Assembly: GCA_963753165.1 (NCBI GenBank)
Contig: CAVWBP010000014.1
Location: 62,001 to 126,000, forward strand
Reading direction: 5' to 3'
DNA: 64,000 nt
Origin: JAKLQR01 sp963753165
GTDB lineage: Bacteria > Nitrospirota > Thermodesulfovibrionia > Thermodesulfovibrionales > SM23-35
Every line of letters begins with the position of its first letter. Within the stretch, counting starts at the first letter, position 1. A program made the position numbers and the translations under genes. Below the pieces are notes generated by a model, which searched no databases, was not told where the DNA came from, and saw only the letters and a program-made list of their open reading frames with translations. Shown here piece after piece: positions 58,688 through 64,000 of the stretch.

Positions 58688-59569
58688 TCACATGCAAAAA
58701 AGACATGCCAGCAACTTTTTCATGAGCTGTATTGCCCTTCTTTTCTGTCTTTCAGACCAACAAAAAAGGTTTTTCCTTGATTCGATAAACATCCTGAACA
58801 CCGTACCATAAAATCCTACAGGCGGCTTTCTGAATATTGCCGATATTGCAGAGCACGTGAACTCACGGCATGTGCCGTGCTTTGCGCGGAGCTTCTGCAG
58901 AGTTTCATAGTCAGGTGCATCGTAATCGAAGTGGATGCTCTGTACAACAAATCGACTTTTCTTGAACGCTTCAATATAATCCTCCAAAAAGCACCTATTA
59001 ATGCTCTCCTCAAAGTAAATCCACTGAATGATCGGATCTATAAGCTCCTCCGTACACGGTCCGGAGCGGAGATATTCCCGCATCTCATCAGGTGTCATCA
59101 GCAGGTGCGCATAATCAGGAATTGGATTTTTCCCCGGCTTCCAGAAACGAGCCTCTTTTGAACCGACAACTGCATACACGTGATGTCCTTTACCGCTTGA
59201 CCAGATCGGAGAAAATTCCGTATAGAAAAACCTTTTATGCTTAAGCACCCGATACACCTCGCTCAGAAAAATATCGAGGCCGTTGACGTGCTCCATCGTG
59301 GCAACGGAAAGCACAGCATCAAAGAAATCGTCGGGAAAAGGTAGATTCCGTCCGTCCGCCCTGATCAACTTCACATTGCCGCTCACCGGCCTTTCAGGCG
59401 CTGGGAACTCCTCCGATGAATTGATCCCCGTAACGTTTGCATTTACCTTCTGAGCAATAGCGGAAGCCACCTCACCCCCGAGATCGCTTCCGATTTCGAG
59501 AATGTTCTTCATGTCCGCGCGGAGCAGCTTGACGAATCTTTCAACCACTTCATTCTGGTAAGGCAGCAT
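58688..59569 (-). CDS. Class I SAM-dependent methyltransferase
   Basis: The 293-residue protein has the SAM-binding strand and loop MKNILEIGSDLGGEVASAIA, the acidic strand VKLIRADGRNLPFPDDFFDA and motif VLSVATMEHVNGLDIFL, followed by EVYRVLKHKRFFYTEFSPIW. The middle part, GHHVYAVVGSKEARFWKPG, is less conserved. It is a methyltransferase_11-type enzyme of unknown substrate. The stop of the upstream radical SAM gene is 2 bp away, so the pair is co-translated. The C-terminus (KKLLACLFCM) is short and Cys-containing. Confidence 0.85.
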   Translation of the reverse strand: MLPYQNEVVERFVKLLRADMKNILEIGSDLGGEVASAIAQKVNANVTGINSSEEFPAPERPVSGNVKLIRADGRNLPFPDDFFDAVLSVATMEHVNGLDIFLSEVYRVLKHKRFFYTEFSPIWSSGKGHHVYAVVGSKEARFWKPGKNPIPDYAHLLMTPDEMREYLRSGPCTEELIDPIIQWIYFEESINRCFLEDYIEAFKKSRFVVQSIHFDYDAPDYETLQKLRAKHGTCREFTCSAISAIFRKPPVGFYGTVFRMFIESRKNLFCWSERQKRRAIQLMKKLLACLFCM

Positions 59570-59571
59570 TA

Positions 59572-60597
59572 CTAAAACCCCTGATCAATAGCGACTTCAT
59601 TCTCGAGATTATCCATGCATACGCTGCAGACAGGATTATCGAACCTGCAGTCTTTAAACTGACGTCTGAGGTCACTCATTGCATGACCTGTTATGATACT
59701 CTTGAAACTTTCCGTCAAGAGATTACCTATTTTCGTATACCTGTGTATCCTCGGACATACAGAAACATCCCCGTTACTTGATAGGTATATCTGGTTCCAC
59801 GGAGCACGGCAGGCCTTTGACGTGCGTTGCGTCACAAACCTCGGTATTGAAAAACTCATGCCATAGCCAAGAGCCTTCTTTTCTGCAGTTGCTATAATGC
59901 CATTGGCACGGGCCTTGTCTTTCACTATCTCGTTGTCCATATCAAGCCCTTTGTTAAGTATCAGGTGACGCCCTATTATCCGCTCGACCCCAAGATTACG
60001 TACCAGGTCAACAAATTCAACCAGTTCGCCTATATTTGAATTTACTACTGTAAGGTTCGTACAAATGCGGGGGAGCTGGCTGTTCCGTTCCTTTTTGAGG
60101 CTGTCGAGCTTTCTTATGTTCGAGACAACTCTTTCGAATTTACCACCCTTACGAAGTTTCTCATAGGTCTCCTTCTTCATCTCGCCTATGCTTACTACAA
60201 AGTCATTTAGCCGGGAATCGATCAGCGCCTCAGCGATATCATCGGTCAATATGTTGCCGTTCGTATATATGGTCGTTGTAGGAATATTGTATTTGCCCAT
60301 CGTCCTGATTATCTCAGCGGCGTTCTTTGCTATCGAATACTCCCATGCACAGGAAAGCTGCATTGCACCTATATGCTTATGGATTTTCCCGAGGATTATA
60401 TCCAGATCTTCGGTGGTCATATGCAAAACCTTGTCATTTTGCCTTGTACAAAAGGCACATTTCAGATTGCAGCCATTGGTCGTATCAAGCAAGACGGAGT
60501 ACTTCTCCTTACTAAAATAGCCCTTAATAGAACTTCTTAGCTTAACCGCCATTTCGATATTTTTTTCCCCAACTATCTGTTTGAAAAGTATTTTCAT
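59572..60597 (-). CDS. Radical SAM/SPASM-domain protein
   Basis: The 341-residue protein has the radical SAM motif GCNLKCAFCTRQND (CX3CX2C near residue 40). A C-terminal SPASM domain carries a second set of cysteines (ACRAPWNQIYLSSNGDVSVCP, CRFDNPVCSVCMD) for auxiliary 4Fe-4S clusters. SPASM enzymes mature peptides or modify sugars and lipids. In a glycan locus it may act on a sugar, for example by oxidation or epimerisation. It is the first gene of the minus-strand series after the double glycosyltransferase, separated by 78 bp. Confidence 0.87.
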   Translation of the reverse strand: MKILFKQIVGEKNIEMAVKLRSSIKGYFSKEKYSVLLDTTNGCNLKCAFCTRQNDKVLHMTTEDLDIILGKIHKHIGAMQLSCAWEYSIAKNAAEIIRTMGKYNIPTTTIYTNGNILTDDIAEALIDSRLNDFVVSIGEMKKETYEKLRKGGKFERVVSNIRKLDSLKKERNSQLPRICTNLTVVNSNIGELVEFVDLVRNLGVERIIGRHLILNKGLDMDNEIVKDKARANGIIATAEKKALGYGMSFSIPRFVTQRTSKACRAPWNQIYLSSNGDVSVCPRIHRYTKIGNLLTESFKSIITGHAMSDLRRQFKDCRFDNPVCSVCMDNLENEVAIDQGF

Positions 60598-60675
60598 CCC
60601 TATTTAAGAAATTTCTTATGAATCCGTCCTTATATAAAAACAGGTCGGGTGCTAATGATATAGTCCATATAATTA

Positions 60676-62637
60676 TTAATAAAAGGCGAACTTCAAGACT
60701 CTTTTAGTTAGCAAGTACAAAGCCTTAACTCCAGGTATTTTTAAGATTTTGGAGCTGCTCCAGAAAACTGTTTTTTGGGCCTGCCTCCATAATTTATAAG
60801 GATGATAAAAAGGCATCTGTATTGTCTGCCAGTTTCGGTATGTTATTGACTTGGTAAAATTAATACGTTCACAATAACCCAATTTAGACAACCACATATT
60901 TGTATATTCAACTTCTTTCAAGGCATTTTTTATCCATTGAGATTGACTTTCGGTGTTCATCCATAAATTCGAGTCATGGATACGATAATATCCCAAATTT
61001 TCACTCAAGGTGCATATATCTCCAAAGGCAGGCAGGGGCCGCGTCAATGCAATATCCGCGCAAATTTTCCAATTTTCCTCATCCAAAGGAAATATTTTCA
61101 TGAGGTCCGTCATACGGCATACAATGCCGCTGGTGGAACTAAAAAAATTAGTTCTGTTTTCTGATAAATATGCTTTGAGAACATTTCTTATGCCGGGTTC
61201 CATTCCGGGATGTACTCTGCCGACAAACTGCGAATTGCCATCTATTATTTCGAGATTATGCTGAACAACGCTAAAATCACCTTTTGCATATGTCTGAACG
61301 ACTTTCTCGATCTTGTTCTTTCTCCACTTATCATCGCTGTCAAGAAAGGCTATGAAGTCCCCTTTCGCCAATTTCATGCCGGCATTGAATGCAGACGCCT
61401 GGCCGCCGTTTTCTTTAAAGACAGCCTTTATTCGCTGGTCATTATAAGCAGAGATTACGTTTTTTGAGTTGTCCGTTGATCCATCATCGACAATGATCAA
61501 CTCGAAGTTCTTATACGTCTGCTCAAGGACGCTTTCAACCGCTTCAGCGACAAAACGATCATAGTTATAATTGCAGAGTATGACCGATACCAAAGGTCTT
61601 TGTGTTACTGGTGTTTCTGGTGTTAGTGCAGTGCTAATTTTTCTTATCCAGCCGGCTCGGACGACTTTCTCAACCATCGCGTTATATTGCGCGCGCATGC
61701 GCATCAGCGCCATTAAGGTACCTGTTAAACGTTCAATCATCAGGACTTTCTCATCTCCCTCGCAGGGAGCTATGGCTGAAAGAATGAGCTTCCAGGGATT
61801 TTTCAAAAGAACAATCGCTGTCCTCAGGAAGAACCACTGCCAGCATTCGGTTTTATCGGAGCCGGCTCGATAGTAAGGCCGTAGCCCCGGATCGGAAGCG
61901 CCTACCCCCCTCAGCAAACGACGCAGATAATTCCATTCAAGCCGATTGGATGACAAATAATGTTTTAATTTAAGCCCCGGTTCATACCATAATTTCCAGC
62001 CCCTCAGACGCAATGCCAGGCACATCTCATAATCTTCGCTCCGCATCAGGACTTTTTCACCCTGTGCGCCTACCACCATGGGGGAAAACCCATTATCCAG
62101 AAGCTCCTGTATGGCAGTCTTTCGGAGGATCATGCCCGCAGACCAGAGCACGCCGCTCTTCCATGTAATGTCTCCCGGCCCTTCTGACTGCGGACCTACC
62201 GCATAGCTCCTATAAAAACGTTCAAACCACCATGGCAAATCGACATCAGAAACCGCTTCGTTTAAACTTCCACAGGACCCAACATCAGGATGATTCCGCA
62301 TAAACTCGAACCCGACCCGGGCATAATCAGGGTCCACCCAATTATCATCATCAATGAAACTGATGAACTCATAGTCCGCTACTTCAATTCCCCGGTAACG
62401 GGCATAGCCGATACCCAATCTTGGTTCTGATACAATGCGCAAAGGGGCAGGCTCGCCGGCACGTTTCCACAAGGAAGAGGCCACCTGTACCGTATCATCC
62501 GTAGAGGCATTGTCGACAACCACTACCTCCCACTGCAAACCCTCATACGTCCGCTGCGCGGCCAGATATTTTATCGTCTGAGGAAGTCGCCCGGCGCTAT
62601 TATGGCAGCACACGACAAAACTCAATCCCGGCTTCAT
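60676..62637 (-). CDS. Two-domain GT2 glycosyltransferase
   Basis: The 653-residue protein holds two GT2 domains. The first (1-340) has LSFVVCCHNSAGRLPQTIKY, VVVDNASTDDTVQVASS and ISFIDDDNWVDPDYARVG. The second (from about 350) has VSVILCNYNYDRFVAEAVES, IIVDDGSTDNSKNVI, FLDSDDKWRKNKIEK and a C-terminal segment with TYRNWQTIQM. The ATG at 62637 with GGAGGTGG just upstream is the start; the longer open frame to 62772 has no such signal. The first domain is a close relative of the neighbouring broken gene at 62720-63750, which suggests tandem duplication followed by fusion. It could transfer two sugars in succession. Confidence 0.87.
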   Translation of the reverse strand: MKPGLSFVVCCHNSAGRLPQTIKYLAAQRTYEGLQWEVVVVDNASTDDTVQVASSLWKRAGEPAPLRIVSEPRLGIGYARYRGIEVADYEFISFIDDDNWVDPDYARVGFEFMRNHPDVGSCGSLNEAVSDVDLPWWFERFYRSYAVGPQSEGPGDITWKSGVLWSAGMILRKTAIQELLDNGFSPMVVGAQGEKVLMRSEDYEMCLALRLRGWKLWYEPGLKLKHYLSSNRLEWNYLRRLLRGVGASDPGLRPYYRAGSDKTECWQWFFLRTAIVLLKNPWKLILSAIAPCEGDEKVLMIERLTGTLMALMRMRAQYNAMVEKVVRAGWIRKISTALTPETPVTQRPLVSVILCNYNYDRFVAEAVESVLEQTYKNFELIIVDDGSTDNSKNVISAYNDQRIKAVFKENGGQASAFNAGMKLAKGDFIAFLDSDDKWRKNKIEKVVQTYAKGDFSVVQHNLEIIDGNSQFVGRVHPGMEPGIRNVLKAYLSENRTNFFSSTSGIVCRMTDLMKIFPLDEENWKICADIALTRPLPAFGDICTLSENLGYYRIHDSNLWMNTESQSQWIKNALKEVEYTNMWLSKLGYCERINFTKSITYRNWQTIQMPFYHPYKLWRQAQKTVFWSSSKILKIPGVKALYLLTKRVLKFAFY

Positions 62638-62719
62638 ACCACCTCCAGAAAAAAAGGTTCGGATAATCGCCCCATGAAACTGTAAACTATGTCGACAAAG
62701 ACACACATTCTGGGTGTAT

Positions 62720-63750
62720 TCACGGTCTCTTCCGCCACGGAGCGTCCTGAATTGACTGAAAACTATGATCATACGCGCCGCGAGTCCTTAAGAGTTCTCT
62801 TAATCTGCCGCGTTGTTTCTCCAAATAAAGCATCGAGGGATTGCCCTCCAGATCATTCGAAAAAGACTTCAAAAAGGTCTTCCCACTGGCGGATAAAACT
62901 CGCAAGAACTGCGAGGACTTCCGTTTTCCATGAGCTGACAAACCTGTTCTCTAATATTTTCTGATTGGGATCAATAGCCATAAAATAAGGGTCAAGATAC
63001 ACTGTCGATGCCCCCCAGCCCCTCACCATAGACTTTAAGTGACGCCATGTTAAACGATGCACCGGCAAATAGTGCCTAAGCCTCATACGTGGTTCATACC
63101 AGATCCACCAGCCGGCCAAACGTAACGCAAGGCACAACTCGTAATCTTCACTGCAAAGCAGAGATTTCCCCTTGCGTCCCACAAGCCGGGCCTGAAACCC
63201 GTTTTTCACCAGGGACTGCCACGCAGATTTGCGGACCGTCAATCCTGCACCGCACAACACCCCTTTTCGGGAGGTGATGTCCCCTGCCTGAACGTCCTGA
63301 GGGCCGACCGCATAACTCACCTGATACTGATCAAACCACCACGGGAGATCGGAATCGGCAACTGGCTCGTTCAGCCCGCCGCAGGCACCTATATCATGGT
63401 GAGCACTCATAAGTTCAGAAACGATCGCCACCCAGTCGGGATAGACCCAATTGTCGTCGTCTATGAAACTCACAACCTGATGTCTTGCTTGTGCGAAGCC
63501 CTCTCTCTAGCAAAGATAAGACCTAATTTTGGCTCATCCACAACACGCAGAGGTGCCGCGGGCTTCTGCAGGCCAAGAAGATTGGGCCATTTCTGCGCTT
63601 GCGTCCGTTAGAGGCATTATCAACCAATATAACCTCCCACGGTATTCGTGGTGGGACTTTTTGCGCAGCCAAATACATCAAGGTCTTCGGCAAACGGCCT
63701 GCTCCGTTATGCGTACAGATGACTATGCTGACATCAAGTGCCAATGACAT
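62720..63750 (-). pseudogene. GT2 glycosyltransferase gene with about four frameshifts
   Basis: The joined frames give about 343 residues: VSIVICTHNGAGRLPKTLMY, VILVDNAS, PLRVVDEPKLGLIFARE, VVSFIDDDNWVYPDWVAIV and DLPWWFDQYQVSYAVGPQ. CSEDYELCLALRLAGWWIW, LRHYLPVHRLTWRHLKSM and GRLRELLRTRGAYDHSFQ complete it. Breaks are near 63612, 63560, 63500 and 62855. It matches the first half of the adjacent 653-residue protein along its whole length. The start is probably ATG 63750 (MSLALDVSIV). Confidence 0.75.
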
Positions 63751-63780
63751 GCTCTTTTTTGCATTAGTTGCACATAACAC

Positions 63781-63912
63781 CTATGAAAACAGGCTGGCAT
63801 AGGGAACACGAGTAAACACTTCCAGCCGCCCGCCAACCGTCGCGTAGAGCGAATCGAGCGTTGCCTTAAGCAGATTCGCCGTGCTGAATGTAGGTATAAT
63901 AAAAGATATCAT
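63781..63912 (-). pseudogene. N-terminal stub of a GT2 glycosyltransferase
   Basis: The 43-codon frame begins MISFIIPTFSTANLLKATLD and SLYATVGGRLEV, the typical first strand and helix of GT2 enzymes. It then leaves the family pattern and stops at 63781-63783 before the VDNGS/DXD motifs. It overlaps the preceding stop codon (ATGA) and lies directly before the next GT2 gene. A deletion between tandem glycosyltransferase genes would explain it. Confidence 0.65.
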
Positions 63913-64000
63913 GCTGCTCTAATGTATCCCTTGTAGCCTGAAAGGTCGCAAAGCCTTTTAAAAATGTTCAATGCATTTTCTGAGACATCCCCCTTAGGCA
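63909..64000 (-). CDS. C-terminal end of an unidentified protein, cut by the window edge
   Basis: An open frame enters from the window edge and encodes PKGDVSENALNIFKRLCDLS and GYKGYIRAA before TGA at 63909-63911. The stop overlaps the start of the GT2 stub. Thirty residues are too few to name a family. Position and direction suggest another polysaccharide-locus gene. Confidence 0.5.
   Translation of the reverse strand, partial: PKGDVSENALNIFKRLCDLSGYKGYIRAA

Overview
The window reads as chromosomal DNA of a Gram-negative anaerobe, most likely a Nitrospirota (Thermodesulfovibrionia-like) bacterium or a neighbouring deep lineage. This rests on the combination of a multiheme c-type cytochrome, system II cytochrome c maturation (ResB/CcsB), an EndoQ-type nuclease, a GT35 short-type glucan phosphorylase and the ihfA-merR-tRNA-Pro arrangement. 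There is no rRNA gene or species marker, so the assignment is an inference.

1-18 kb is dense housekeeping. On the minus strand lie the first codons of a probable thiL, then lon, galU, ilvE, argS and a small membrane protein. A triheme cytochrome sits between galU and ilvE on the plus strand. A plus-strand run follows: nadE, two small proteins, rsmI, a response regulator, valS (which appears to lack an ordinary start codon), a membrane-anchored hypothetical protein and nadC. An EndoQ-family nuclease and a DedA protein close the region on the minus strand.

18.06-21.36 kb is a decayed integrated element. A perfect 45-bp copy of the 3' part of tRNA-Pro(GGG) lies at its left end and the intact tRNA lies at its right end. 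Inside are an integrase C-terminal remnant, a VOC-protein remnant, an HU gene, a hotdog-fold protein and an RpoD-type sigma factor gene with two frameshifts. Outside it lie merR and ihfA.

22-44 kb is housekeeping again: acpS; an FmdE-argB-mtgA group; and a ten-gene minus-strand run (nnr, pgeF, tsaE, nadK, udg, a SurA-like chaperone, a TPR protein, a coiled-coil/parvulin-like protein, glgP, DUF202). A PilB-N/PilT-type ATPase, resB-ccsB and htpX follow on the plus strand. The next three genes overlap one another: an NAD-dependent epimerase, an alpha-oxoamine synthase with a 2-nt frameshift, and a GNAT-like protein. They match the CerR-Spt-bCerS set of bacterial ceramide synthesis and are the strongest candidate for an unexpected system here.

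45-64 kb is a visibly AT-richer surface-polysaccharide locus. It holds many glycosyltransferases, a sulfotransferase, two radical SAM proteins, methyltransferases and a CMP-sugar-synthetase module (cytidylyltransferase, GT2, cyclase, 2-hydroxyacid dehydrogenase, SDR, DUF115). Several of these genes are broken by single-base indels. That is either real decay or locally poor sequence, and the two cannot be told apart from the sequence alone.
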